Part shown: one piece after another, positions 9,001 through 17,364 of the stretch
Layout: every line of letters starts with the position of its first letter
How positions within the stretch are numbered: position 1 is the first letter of the stretch
Source: Deltaproteobacteria bacterium
GTDB lineage: Bacteria > Myxococcota_A > JAADFL01
NCBI GenBank assembly: GCA_013152945.1
Contig: JAADFL010000120.1
Span: 1-64,000, forward strand
Reading direction: 5' to 3'
Length of the DNA stretch: 64,000 nucleotides
Notes under the pieces: generated by a model
What the model was told of the DNA's origin: nothing
Database searches by the model: none
What the model saw: only the letters and a program-made list of their open reading frames with translations
Position numbers and translations under genes: made by a program

Positions 9001-10605
9001 GGCAACCAATCGACTGACAGGATTACGGCCACGTTTTTCACTTCAAATGGTACGAAAGACACGGTCGCACCGCTCATTTCCATGAGCACGCCGAAGAATG
9101 ATGACAGGGATATCCCTCCAGGCACATCCATTTCCCTTGTATTCAATAAAGTCCTGGATTTCACTACCCTGCATCTCTTCGACAAGTTCGACATAACTAT
9201 CAGAAAAGAAAGAACCGGCACGAAAATACCGTGCTATGCCTCTTTTGATTTCGATACGAACAAGTTGGAAATAGTTCCCCAAATTCTCCTGGAAGGAGGA
9301 GAGAAGTATATTGTCGAGTTACCAAGCACGGTCAAAGACTTGGCAGGCAATTTGATTACAGTGGGAGATGGAAAAAACCGGATTGCTTTCACTGTCGACG
9401 ACCAAAAACCCCATGTGATTGAAACCGTGCCTGGAGATATGCAGGACATGGGGCCTGCTGACCCAATACAGGCCAGATTCGATGAAGACATGAAAAGTCA
9501 TTCCCTGAACCTTTTGAACTTCTTTATTTGGAAAGACGGTGACGACATGTCGAAACTGATTCCGGGTGCTGTAGGTTATTCGCATGACACCATGTTGGCG
9601 GTACTTCAGCCTGCAATTCCTCTCGATCCCGGCAATTACAACATAATCCTCAAGAATTCAGTAACAGACCTGGCAGGGAATGCCATAACCGCCAATACAG
9701 CTCTGGGTTACGGGTGGAGTGTTACAGTCAAGAGCGGTGGGTTGTGGGTAACCGACATCACTCCGTCCGCAGGATCGGTTCTGGGACCGGATGACATGGA
9801 CCAGAGCATAAAGGTACGGTTCAACAAGGACTTGAACACCACAACCATTCAAAACAACTTCAAAGTAATAAACGCCAACTCAGTCAAGGTTCCAGGTACC
9901 ACAACTTACAGTGACAGGGATTATTCCATAGTATTCATCCCTGATTCGGGGTGGGAATACGAACAGACATATAGGGTGTCCATCGGCACCGGCCTAGAGG
10001 CTTCAGACGGGGACAAGCTGGATGTTTCCTTTAATTCATCGTTCAAGACAGTAAAGATATTGTTCCAGGATGACATGGAGGGTGACACGAACGATTGGAG
10101 TCAATCCGGCAGGCGTACGGATCTGAATACCTGGAAGATAAAAGAAGATGACCTTGGAGGAGGAAACGGTGATAATAACAACGTATGGGCTGTCGAGCCT
10201 AATACCCTGGGAGGAAACGATTATATCAGGCCCTGCCTTCCGAGTGGAGCGCCGGACGAGAGCATATCGCTGTACTCTCCTTCTTTCCAGGTGCCTCTGG
10301 AAATCAATACCGTGTTCCTGCGTTTCGATCACAAGTTTGAGATAAACCAAGTCGACTCGGCAGAGGTGCAGGCGATCAAGAAAGGAGGGACACAGATTCC
10401 AATAACATTGGTACAACCTTTCAATGGAAAAAGTAACGGTTATACGAATGTCGAAGTGCAGGTGGACAACGTGGGAGGAGTTTCCGGCTCTGATTTTGAG
10501 CTTTCTTTAAGGTTCAAGTTCAACATAGACGGACAAAGAACGAGTTCATGTGATCCGACAGGATTTGGATGGCGCGTGGACAATGTAATGGTGTACGGGT
10601 ACTAG
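6049..10605 (+). CDS. Giant lipoprotein with eleven Big_5 (SbsA Ig-like) repeats
   Basis: 1,518 residues. A lipoprotein signal ends in ITGC (Cys23). After a short N-terminal domain come eleven units of about 110 residues, each opening with a form of 'P.(I/V)..T.P..G...VP' and 'F...(M/L)D', the hallmark of bacterial Ig-like domain 5. The C terminus (from LFQDDMEGDTNDWS, roughly the last 180 residues) looks like a jelly-roll carbohydrate-binding or MAM-like module. Such proteins are extended cell-surface rods. ATG at 6049 has AGAGG upstream. Its position behind the PEGA protein suggests both belong to the outer surface. No enzymatic motif is visible. Confidence 0.85.
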   Translation: MKYHAILVVTLSAFSLAGPITGCSSEKKETAIMLNVKAKMAVPSELDLVELEVYDGRTGDLLGSQQRTPKSSEATNDYRRIWSVAIVAGSPEKYPEGVDIFVKGSHGGQEVSSAGARKTFLIGGIVYQTINLVAGNSAPHIVSTTPKPGETGVDLMVVPTAVFNAPMAQGGSGIAEAFVLEDDKGSVVQGKVSLSQDGQDLAFKPDKPLERNTKYHATIRAGNLDGRPYLVLAKDGKTGLAYSYTWSFDTGDTLAVVSTTPADGQQGVPTNEDVTIEFDRDLDSGSINQDTIKVVAGQTGVSGSVALQGTRKLVFTPESGLVENATHIVTVSSSIKAKDKSTLKDDYVFSFTTKGEAPKIAGTNPEDGDKNVSPSTSITVEFTEPMDKVSVQDALSVNEVGVGEVQGDITYKEDPFTMEFRPKQPLNEGSLVQVTISKAAKDLSGLPLAKDYTFSFTVGTGPAIISTKPGPDEYDVPLDTVIKAAFDRDMNGDTIKDTSFQVTCSDKPVGGLVTYLPQTREASFTPGEDLPENIECTALLTTAVQDSMGIPLLADYSWSFHTRMIPPMVIETDPPNGSMDVPLSTRSITVKFSEKLDKSSVTKSAIRVTDHGMSESATASLQGSGDAVTLTFTKDLAPGRTYFIEVSDEIKDMQGVPLATPYIGIFSTVAKPDILYFSPTPFTSNVPYNKSIEVGFASRMDKNSFQLTKSPDSPKSVTVLKGDGTLVDVSMNYYSSPRNLHIVMPGSGTMDRKQRYTFLLDGRLISDENGERSDIVHSFTFLVGDQKDDNAPRLLGSEPKNNDTQVPLSKTMFLLFSEPIEPITATALNIALRKQGETSQLARTIRYVGNNAVMIVPKSTLEPGTTYHITVGKGVRDLSGNQLENAADISFKTIESDPTPPNLAGTYPPPGSTDLPSNSSVVLFFDKPVVKTSVRISAEAGETKITGSVNTAYYNMMVVFTPDSDWPPGKQVTLFVEPGIRDVDGNQSTDRITATFFTSNGTKDTVAPLISMSTPKNDDRDIPPGTSISLVFNKVLDFTTLHLFDKFDITIRKERTGTKIPCYASFDFDTNKLEIVPQILLEGGEKYIVELPSTVKDLAGNLITVGDGKNRIAFTVDDQKPHVIETVPGDMQDMGPADPIQARFDEDMKSHSLNLLNFFIWKDGDDMSKLIPGAVGYSHDTMLAVLQPAIPLDPGNYNIILKNSVTDLAGNAITANTALGYGWSVTVKSGGLWVTDITPSAGSVLGPDDMDQSIKVRFNKDLNTTTIQNNFKVINANSVKVPGTTTYSDRDYSIVFIPDSGWEYEQTYRVSIGTGLEASDGDKLDVSFNSSFKTVKILFQDDMEGDTNDWSQSGRRTDLNTWKIKEDDLGGGNGDNNNVWAVEPNTLGGNDYIRPCLPSGAPDESISLYSPSFQVPLEINTVFLRFDHKFEINQVDSAEVQAIKKGGTQIPITLVQPFNGKSNGYTNVEVQVDNVGGVSGSDFELSLRFKFNIDGQRTSSCDPTGFGWRVDNVMVYGY

Positions 10606-10845
10606 ACCTGTCTTCACCACTGACGATTTCAAGAGAGCATGACTCGATTCGATTAGGCTGGGTTGATTGACCGAATCAACTGAATTACGAACAAGATTGC
10701 AAATTCTGTCAAGTGCTGGCAATAATACATCGTTTCTTGTAATTAAAGCCCTTCCAATTAAACCAAACGATAACAACGTGTCATTCCCTGGGCGAAATTC
10801 AAGGAGTACTTGTAATTTCCTGTGAATTACGAAGCGAACCAGGGG

Positions 10846-11355
10846 TTATTTAAGCAGAAATGTTCCCTGTGCCAGCACGTCCGCTATCCTGCGTTTCTTG
10901 TGTACCCTGACAACCCTCATCAGAATCTTCTGGCCTTGCTCAAAATCATCGGTGTCCAAAACCACCTTATCCACTACCTTACGGGTCGAGGGCTTTGCAT
11001 CTATTTGCAATATGGTCTGTGGCTTCTCATTGCCTGGATCTTTCGTGACATCAATAAAATAGAGCTGTAACGAACGAACCTTGGCCCTGCCGTTGAGCAA
11101 TGCATGAAAATAAATCGTCCACTCTTCATCCTTGCTCATCTTGAACTCTGTCTTGTTGTGCTTCTCAAAGTACTTGAACCGGGCTTTCCGGCTCTTGAAA
11201 CTCTTGGCAACCGGCTTGTCGGAAAACATGATGGTGCCTGTTTCTCCGAGTCTGGGCCCCTTGTTTTCCTTTTGTGCCTTTTTTGCCTGGCAAGGGACTG
11301 ATAAAAGGAGAAATGCTCCCAGAACCAACAGTGGATTTCTAACTACTTGTTTCAT
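10846..11355 (-). CDS. Exported hypothetical protein
   Basis: 169 residues with a clear signal peptide (residues 1-24, ending VPCQA) and a basic mature part with a mixed beta pattern. I do not recognise a domain. It ends about 240 bases from the convergent Big_5 lipoprotein gene, and no hairpin with a T tract is visible between them. A strong GGGAGG site lies just before the ATG, and that site is present twice (see the repeat at 11360-11398). It lies downstream of the GH84 gene on the same strand after a 111-base gap. Confidence 0.75.
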   Translation of the reverse strand: MKQVVRNPLLVLGAFLLLSVPCQAKKAQKENKGPRLGETGTIMFSDKPVAKSFKSRKARFKYFEKHNKTEFKMSKDEEWTIYFHALLNGRAKVRSLQLYFIDVTKDPGNEKPQTILQIDAKPSTRKVVDKVVLDTDDFEQGQKILMRVVRVHKKRRIADVLAQGTFLLK

Positions 11356-11359
11356 TTTA

Positions 11360-11398
11360 TGTCCTCCCGGACTCTTTTCTTTGTCCTCCCGGACTCTT
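11360..11398 (-). repeat. Tandem duplication containing the ribosome binding site
   Basis: A 17-base unit (on the minus strand AAGAGTCCGGGAGGACA) occurs at 11360-11376 and again at 11382-11398, a period of 22 bases. Each copy carries GGGAGG; the proximal one is well placed for the ATG at 11355. Confidence 0.85.
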
Positions 11399-11466
11399 TG
11401 TACTTTAAAAACCTAGTCCTGCACTATATTACATGTCAAGCAGGTGCCGCATTTTTTGTAAATTTG

Positions 11467-14010
11467 TCATTTTTGCCTCCTTGCCACAATGATCCGGGAA
11501 ATCAACAATGCTGCCAAAATAAAAGCTCCTGCCAAAAGCACCGGCATTATGAAATCCTTCCTGCCTGATGCCTTGACTTCACCGGGTAAAATATCGATGG
11601 TTCGGAAAGCGTAATCGACCAGTTGTCCGCACTTGACCACCAACGCCATTCTGAATTCACCGGTACGAACAGGTGTCCATCGAACGACCCGATCTCTCCC
11701 GGGTTTTGCTTTGGGAGGACCCAAGAAATGCAACTTGCAATCATCCACATTTGAATCTGTTTCCATTCGGATATTCAGTCGCCGACCTGCAATGGAATAT
11801 GCAGGTAGTTTCAGTCGGACCCGCAAGTACGGCTCACCACCTTTATCTTTGGGCCTTGGTGAATTCTCCCTGGCGCCTGAATCATGCGCCTGCTTGACAA
11901 GGCGCAGCAAGAATTCATGACCAACGTGCCAGGAGCTGTTTTCTATAGCTTTCAATTTATTATCGATATTTTTTAATTTCGCATCTCCATCCGGGTTAAG
12001 CAAATAAGCGATAAGCCCGGCTCCCAAACGTGCCACATCTGATACGATAATTGCCGCCGGCTCCAGATCGTCTTCCATATCTGTGGAGAGATTCGAATTG
12101 TATATGCATGTTCCGGATCTCCAAGCTGTTGCAAACATCTCCATCAGCTTGAATCCTTGTCTGGATGCATCTTGTTGCCTTTTTTCATCCAATGAACGTA
12201 AAAACACGCTCGTCAACCTGGATATTTCAGATGAATCCGGAGAGTTCGTGGTTACCCGTTCGCTTCCTGTAAAAAAGGATGCGAGATGAGCCAGGCATTT
12301 TCTTTCAGGCCCGCCAAGTTCGAGTTGTACAGCCCGGTTGAAAACTGCCTGTGGCTCATACTCCTCAGGATCGAATAAATATTCCGAGTACGCCCGAAGT
12401 GGAATCCTGGATGCAGCCGCCTGGATCATGGGATTTACGAGAAAACCTGAAACAATGTTAAACAGGTTCTTATCCCTGCCCGTAATAGCCCCCAGATACA
12501 AATTCCCTTTTTTGCCGACATCGTTCACCGGGTAGTTGTCCCAAATTATCACTCTCCTGCCGCCGATGAGTTTACGAAGCCAGGCAATATCATCTACCCG
12601 AATCTCCCGTGAAAAAACATTTGGCCCGGTCCAGGCAACCGGCACATCGACAGGAATTTTGGCAAGGGCCCTCAAGTAGTCTTTTTCTTTCTGTTCAAGG
12701 GATGAAGGAGTACCGGAATAGACCGTTGGAACAAAAAAGAACAAAGAACCAGGGCCTGCCCTGTCTGTAATAACGCCTTTCATGTAACGGACCAGCCTGG
12801 CATGTGCGGTTCCAAGAGTTTCATCCGGCTTCTTTGGTATGTCATCCAGCAGCAGGCCGAAATTCTTGTAGCCGATGTCGGCCATAACATCTATTTTGTA
12901 CTTCAGCAGTTCGATGTCTCTTTTTGAGTCCGGATCCAGGGTCAACCCTGGAGAAATCGTATAGGCTACCCTGATGCCGAGTCTGGAACCTGTCGAGAGA
13001 ATCTCGGCAAAGCGCTCCTTTTCCTTCAAGGAAAGCGTTGCTGTCCAGTCTTGCCTGTGCCGGGGATCGTCTTTCGGAGCATATGCATAGAAGTTGAATC
13101 CCATCCCCGCCATTGCACTAAGCAAGGCCAGCCGATGTAACCTCGGCCATGGTCTCCCATAGAAGCCTTCTACTACACCTCTTATGGGAAAAGCCGGGGT
13201 CAGACGCGGCAGGGCACGCTGAACCAGCCTTGGACCGCATTCTATCTTTTTCCCGTCAAATCCTACTGCAACAACTGCAAGTTCATAACCCGTAGGCTTA
13301 CATGCGATTGGAGGTTTCAAAACTACATGATTGGTTCTGGGAATCAACAAGAGCGATGCCGCTGACGGGGTAAAACCCGAATCCCTGGACCTGTGTAATT
13401 CCATGTGGTGGACCCTGGAAAAGTCCGGTTTCGGCCAATCCAAGAGTATCGAACCGTCACCCAGATTCTTGCTCGAAATGTTTATCGGCCTCGGCGGACC
13501 GCTTCCGTGCCCGAAAACCTTTGCCTCAAGTAAATGAACATCCTTGCCGGGATTCCTGGTCGCTATCTCTATGTATCCAACCCTGGGTCCGGCAAGTTCT
13601 ATTTGCATTTTATCTTTACCCTTGGCCCTGGCCAGCAAAGCGAGATTCCGTGGATCCATTCCGGCGGAAATACTGCATCCATGTGCAGGCGGTTGTTTCC
13701 AGACAAGCTCGATACGGTCCGGGAAAAAACCCATCGGCGTAAAATTGGTAAAATCGAATATTATCGCCTGCCTGCCCTTTTCAGGCACAGCCCACCCAGT
13801 GGAAAGATCCTGGTCCCGAACAGCAGGCGGACCATCTTTTTCATACGAGCGCACCAGGCCCAATGTATCCGCGCCCATTATCCCCGAGACCTTGATTCTA
13901 CAGAACAGCGCCAGGTTTAATCCTTCCTGGTGGGCCGAAGAAGAAAAAGGCCAAAGGGCCAATGCTATCCACAAGACATGTCTGACCCGGAAAATCTTAT
14001 TGTCTGCCAA
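11467..14010 (-). CDS. GH84 beta-N-acetylglucosaminidase, membrane-anchored
   Basis: 847 residues, exported by an N-terminal signal (cleavage near SSSA). Residues about 30-170 look like a discoidin-type beta-sandwich and 171-265 like an Fn3-like module. The catalytic domain starts at RGVVEGFYGRPW (277-288), continues with AYAPKDDP, and has the adjacent catalytic aspartates in LLLDDIP (Asp389-Asp390), which is the GH84 signature for substrate-assisted cleavage of beta-linked GlcNAc. A further GPNVFS motif lines the site. The last 30 residues form a hydrophobic helix with a basic tail, so the enzyme is probably membrane-tethered and faces the periplasm or outside. It starts 2 bases after the kinase stop codon. 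Confidence 0.88.
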   Translation of the reverse strand: MADNKIFRVRHVLWIALALWPFSSSAHQEGLNLALFCRIKVSGIMGADTLGLVRSYEKDGPPAVRDQDLSTGWAVPEKGRQAIIFDFTNFTPMGFFPDRIELVWKQPPAHGCSISAGMDPRNLALLARAKGKDKMQIELAGPRVGYIEIATRNPGKDVHLLEAKVFGHGSGPPRPINISSKNLGDGSILLDWPKPDFSRVHHMELHRSRDSGFTPSAASLLLIPRTNHVVLKPPIACKPTGYELAVVAVGFDGKKIECGPRLVQRALPRLTPAFPIRGVVEGFYGRPWPRLHRLALLSAMAGMGFNFYAYAPKDDPRHRQDWTATLSLKEKERFAEILSTGSRLGIRVAYTISPGLTLDPDSKRDIELLKYKIDVMADIGYKNFGLLLDDIPKKPDETLGTAHARLVRYMKGVITDRAGPGSLFFFVPTVYSGTPSSLEQKEKDYLRALAKIPVDVPVAWTGPNVFSREIRVDDIAWLRKLIGGRRVIIWDNYPVNDVGKKGNLYLGAITGRDKNLFNIVSGFLVNPMIQAAASRIPLRAYSEYLFDPEEYEPQAVFNRAVQLELGGPERKCLAHLASFFTGSERVTTNSPDSSEISRLTSVFLRSLDEKRQQDASRQGFKLMEMFATAWRSGTCIYNSNLSTDMEDDLEPAAIIVSDVARLGAGLIAYLLNPDGDAKLKNIDNKLKAIENSSWHVGHEFLLRLVKQAHDSGARENSPRPKDKGGEPYLRVRLKLPAYSIAGRRLNIRMETDSNVDDCKLHFLGPPKAKPGRDRVVRWTPVRTGEFRMALVVKCGQLVDYAFRTIDILPGEVKASGRKDFIMPVLLAGAFILAALLISRIIVARRQK

Positions 14011-14012
14011 TC

Positions 14013-16226
14013 CTACTCCGGGTTTAAATCCGGCTCGGCACAGTTTTTCAGAAGTTGCCTTACCTCTTTTGCGTCCTTTGCCTGGGGTTCTATTCGCAGA
14101 TAGTTACGAAACTCTCTTGCCGCGTTTTCTTTGAGACCCCGCTTCAACAAGGCAATTGCCAGGTCCCGGCGGGCAGGGGCAAAGTATTTTTCCACCCAAA
14201 TCACCTTTTTCAGGCCGGAAATAGCCTCATCGTACTTGCCGGAGGATATGTACCTCCTGGCAATCTTGTATAGCCTAATAGCATTCTTGTCCTCAAGCGG
14301 CCGGTTGTAACTTACTTTGCTGGAGTGCTCAACATGTGGCAGTTCTTTCATCAATGCTGCAAGAGGGCCCGCCCCGCCGGATTTATTTTTCCCATTATTA
14401 TTTTCTTTACCTGCTTCTTTTTCATTGAGACCGGCTCTTGCAGCGGCCTGATCCGGCTCTCTCTTATTATCAATGCTCCGGGTCTTCCCGACTTCGACCA
14501 ATTGGGCATTTTTTTTATCATTTCCATTGATGCGTGGTACATTATCGCTGTTCATTTGAGCACTGCTCGTCTTCCTTTCCTTAAGCCGCCTTGTCCCTTC
14601 AGCCCTTTTCCCTTGTCCGGATAATGCCGGCAAAGCAGGCTCCATACCGCGCCTGGAATTACCTCGCACTGATTTCCCGGCATTCAAGCCGATCTTTTCC
14701 GCAATACGTGGATAATAGTGGTAACCGCCGACACCAAGTCCGGCAAGCACCAAGACGAACACAATAAAGAAAATCACACCGCCTTTACCCTTGGCCTGTT
14801 TCGGCGCATTGACGTGCCGTTCGACCGAAGCCTGCCTTGCCGGAAGAATCCTGGGCTCGCGGGCAAGACGAAGGGCAGGTCCCGGTCCGGGCAGAAGCGC
14901 CCCCGGCTCATTCTCATTCATGGCTGCAGGGCGTGGTTTTTGAGCATGCGTATCAGGAGGCTTTACCCTGGCTTGGGGAGAAACAGGCGGCGCAGTTCGT
15001 TCGATTTGCAGATCCAGCGGCTCTACTTCAATGCCCAAATCGAGTTCGGCTGCTGCCGGAGGCACGGGCATGGCTGATTCCATGCCGATCGGGGAAATCG
15101 AATCCGCAGTGTTTTCATTGGACGGCATATCGAAAAGCTCTTTCCTAAGTTTAAGCATTTCTCCGCTTACCGCCTCGCCCTTTCCCATTACAATAGGTGG
15201 TACAGACATGCCGGAATTTGAAACTTCCTCCTCGATCTCTTCCATCCTTTTCGCCATTTTCGGAAGTTTCAAACTCGTCGAGTAATCTTCAAGTTTCTCG
15301 AAGAGAGCCTCTGCATTCTGGTACCTGTCTCCCCTCCGCTTTTGTAGACACTTCAAGCATATCCTTTCCATCGTCTTCGGTATATTGAGATCCGGCCTTA
15401 GTCTCCTGGGTGGTGTCGGGCGCTCCTGAAGGTGTCTCGTTACTATATCTATTGGATTCGGAGCCTCGAAGGGCAATTTTCCCGTCAGCATCTGGTATAT
15501 AATTACTCCGAGTGAATATATATCCGACCGGGAATCCAGCTTTTCTCCGCGGGCCTGTTCCGGACTCATGTATTCAGGGGTGCCGCAAATCATTCCCGTG
15601 TCCGTCAACCTCTCTTGCTGCCTCGGTGCGCCCGGAGCGGTTATTTGTGCAAGGCCGAAATCAAGGACCTTCACAAAATCCCTTCCGTCCCTGGTCCTTT
15701 CCACCATTATATTTTCCGGTTTCAAGTCTCTGTGAATTACGCCCTGCGTATGAGCTTCGACCAGGGCGCTGGTGACCTGGCTTGCTATATCCACTGTTCG
15801 TTCGATTGGAAAAGGAAAATCCCTTGCCATGAGAACAGCCAGGTCCGTGCCTCTCAGGTATTCCATGACCAGGAACAGTTCGCCTGACTCGGCCCTGCCG
15901 AATTCGATGATCTGAATACTATTCGGATGGTGCAACCTGCTTGCAGCCAGGGCCTCTCTCTCGAACCGCCTGGCATACACCTCGCCATGAGCGAATTCTT
16001 TTTTCAGGATCTTGATGGCCACCGGTTTCTTCAGAGAAAGCTGTTCAGCAAGATAGACCTTCCCCATACCGCCTTCGCCGAGGAGTTCCTTGACTGCAAA
16101 ATTCTTCTGTATAATTGTTCCCACATGCGTGCCGGTCCCCCTGCCGGGGTTAAGCTCGGCTCCGCATCTCGGACAAAAAGCCAAGTTGTCTTCAACTTGG
16201 TTGTTGCACTTCGGGCATTTAAGCAT
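14013..16226 (-). CDS. Transmembrane Ser/Thr protein kinase with zinc ribbon
   Basis: 737 residues. An N-terminal zinc ribbon (CPKC ... CPRC, Cys4, 7, 18, 21) precedes a complete Hanks-type kinase: glycine loop LLGEGGMGKV, ATP-anchoring Lys72, HRDLKPEN at 165-172, DFG at 189-191, and activation segment ending GTPEYMSPEQ. A long Pro-rich linker leads to one membrane helix (about 483-502) and an extracytoplasmic segment whose last 90 residues look like two TPR-type helical repeats. All catalytic residues are intact. ATG at 16226 is preferred because GGGGAG lies six bases upstream; an ATG at 16244 lacks one. It is the first gene of a pair with the GH84 hydrolase. Confidence 0.9.
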   Translation of the reverse strand: MLKCPKCNNQVEDNLAFCPRCGAELNPGRGTGTHVGTIIQKNFAVKELLGEGGMGKVYLAEQLSLKKPVAIKILKKEFAHGEVYARRFEREALAASRLHHPNSIQIIEFGRAESGELFLVMEYLRGTDLAVLMARDFPFPIERTVDIASQVTSALVEAHTQGVIHRDLKPENIMVERTRDGRDFVKVLDFGLAQITAPGAPRQQERLTDTGMICGTPEYMSPEQARGEKLDSRSDIYSLGVIIYQMLTGKLPFEAPNPIDIVTRHLQERPTPPRRLRPDLNIPKTMERICLKCLQKRRGDRYQNAEALFEKLEDYSTSLKLPKMAKRMEEIEEEVSNSGMSVPPIVMGKGEAVSGEMLKLRKELFDMPSNENTADSISPIGMESAMPVPPAAAELDLGIEVEPLDLQIERTAPPVSPQARVKPPDTHAQKPRPAAMNENEPGALLPGPGPALRLAREPRILPARQASVERHVNAPKQAKGKGGVIFFIVFVLVLAGLGVGGYHYYPRIAEKIGLNAGKSVRGNSRRGMEPALPALSGQGKRAEGTRRLKERKTSSAQMNSDNVPRINGNDKKNAQLVEVGKTRSIDNKREPDQAAARAGLNEKEAGKENNNGKNKSGGAGPLAALMKELPHVEHSSKVSYNRPLEDKNAIRLYKIARRYISSGKYDEAISGLKKVIWVEKYFAPARRDLAIALLKRGLKENAAREFRNYLRIEPQAKDAKEVRQLLKNCAEPDLNPE

Positions 16227-16375
16227 CCTCTTGCTCCCCGGCATTACTCTGATTTGATATTTATAGCATAAACCACCTGATACGGCGAAATAGATTTTTT
16301 CCGGATGTCTTCGTATCGTGATAATTCGAGAAAGTTGGTGGGAATTTCACGAAACAGCATGGTTCGATCGTTTTT

Positions 16376-17305
16376 TTATCCCAATGCGGACTTGTTAATA
16401 TGGCGGCTATAAAACCTTTGGGCCAAAACCTTGACCTTTTCTATGTCTATTCCCGTCTCGAACCCATGTTTCTCCGCAATCTCGACCAAGTCTTCGGTCG
16501 GAAGGTTGCCAGGCGCCCCGGTCACACAACCCCCTGCACCGGCCAGGGAACCGTCCAGGATCCGTATTCCCGCATCAAGTGCTTCCTCTGCATTTGCCAA
16601 CCCGGTTTCCGGATCCGCGTGATGTCCATGGTAACCGAGGCGCATGAAAATATGGTTGCCTAGTTCGCGGGCCAGGCCGGTAAACAAGTCAAAGGTCTTT
16701 CCCGGCATGGCAACGCCCTGCAAGTCAGACAGGGTAACGGTTTTTGCCCCCAGCTCCAAAAAATAGGTTATCAATTCCATCAGGCTTTCAAACCCGGCCT
16801 CAATAATCTTTTGTCCACCGGCCGGTTTGTAACCAAATGCTGCTGAAATATAGGCACAGAACCGAACATCATGTTTTTTCGCCATATCGGCCGCCTTGAT
16901 ATATTCCTGCTTTGTTTGCTTGATGGTCATTCCCAGGTTTGCAAGATTGTGTTCCTGAACCGCGGAAAGGAAGAACCCTGCATGGTGCCCGAGTTCGTGC
17001 AATTTCAATGACAGGAAAAGCTGCATGCCTCGAGTATTCGGAACCAACGTGACTATCTCCGCACCTGGTTGCCGTCCGATCATGTAGGCGACACCCCGCA
17101 GCCTGTCTCCATGCATCGAAGGCACGACTTTTGATGACACACAGGAAAGCACTTCCAGCCTCCTGAAGCCGAGGTCAATAAGATTCCTGGCTGTCTGGGC
17201 CCTATAGGCATCCGTGAAAACATTGAGATTTCTTTTCGCCACGTTTTGCCCGTACTCGCGTAGGGTCACGTCTGAAATGGTAACTTTACGCTTGTCAACT
17301 GCCAT
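16376..17305 (-). CDS. HMG-CoA lyase-like / HMGL-family TIM-barrel enzyme
   Basis: About 309 residues of the HMGL-like family, which includes HMG-CoA lyase, homocitrate and isopropylmalate synthases. It begins TISDVTLREYGQN, holding the metal-binding Asp and the catalytic Arg. The C-terminal block GSLAGAGGCVTGAPGNLPTED matches the HMG-CoA lyase Cys loop, and a metal-ligand GYHGHHAD is present. The likely reaction is aldol cleavage or condensation of an acyl-CoA; the substrate is unclear. ATG at 17305 has an AAGGGG site; a GTG at 17377 would extend it by 24 residues and overlap the permease stop. It is the third gene of an operon with an ABC-2 exporter. Confidence 0.75.
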   Translation of the reverse strand: MAVDKRKVTISDVTLREYGQNVAKRNLNVFTDAYRAQTARNLIDLGFRRLEVLSCVSSKVVPSMHGDRLRGVAYMIGRQPGAEIVTLVPNTRGMQLFLSLKLHELGHHAGFFLSAVQEHNLANLGMTIKQTKQEYIKAADMAKKHDVRFCAYISAAFGYKPAGGQKIIEAGFESLMELITYFLELGAKTVTLSDLQGVAMPGKTFDLFTGLARELGNHIFMRLGYHGHHADPETGLANAEEALDAGIRILDGSLAGAGGCVTGAPGNLPTEDLVEIAEKHGFETGIDIEKVKVLAQRFYSRHINKSALG

Positions 17306-17364
17306 CGGCCGCCCCTTTGCCTTTTTAATAACATATCCGTTGTCGAAGAGAAAGGCGCCGAGGC

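Noticed and set aside
10812-10830. GTAATT / AATTAC inverted repeat between convergent genes
   Set aside because: A six-base AT-rich stem without a T tract is too weak to call a terminator.
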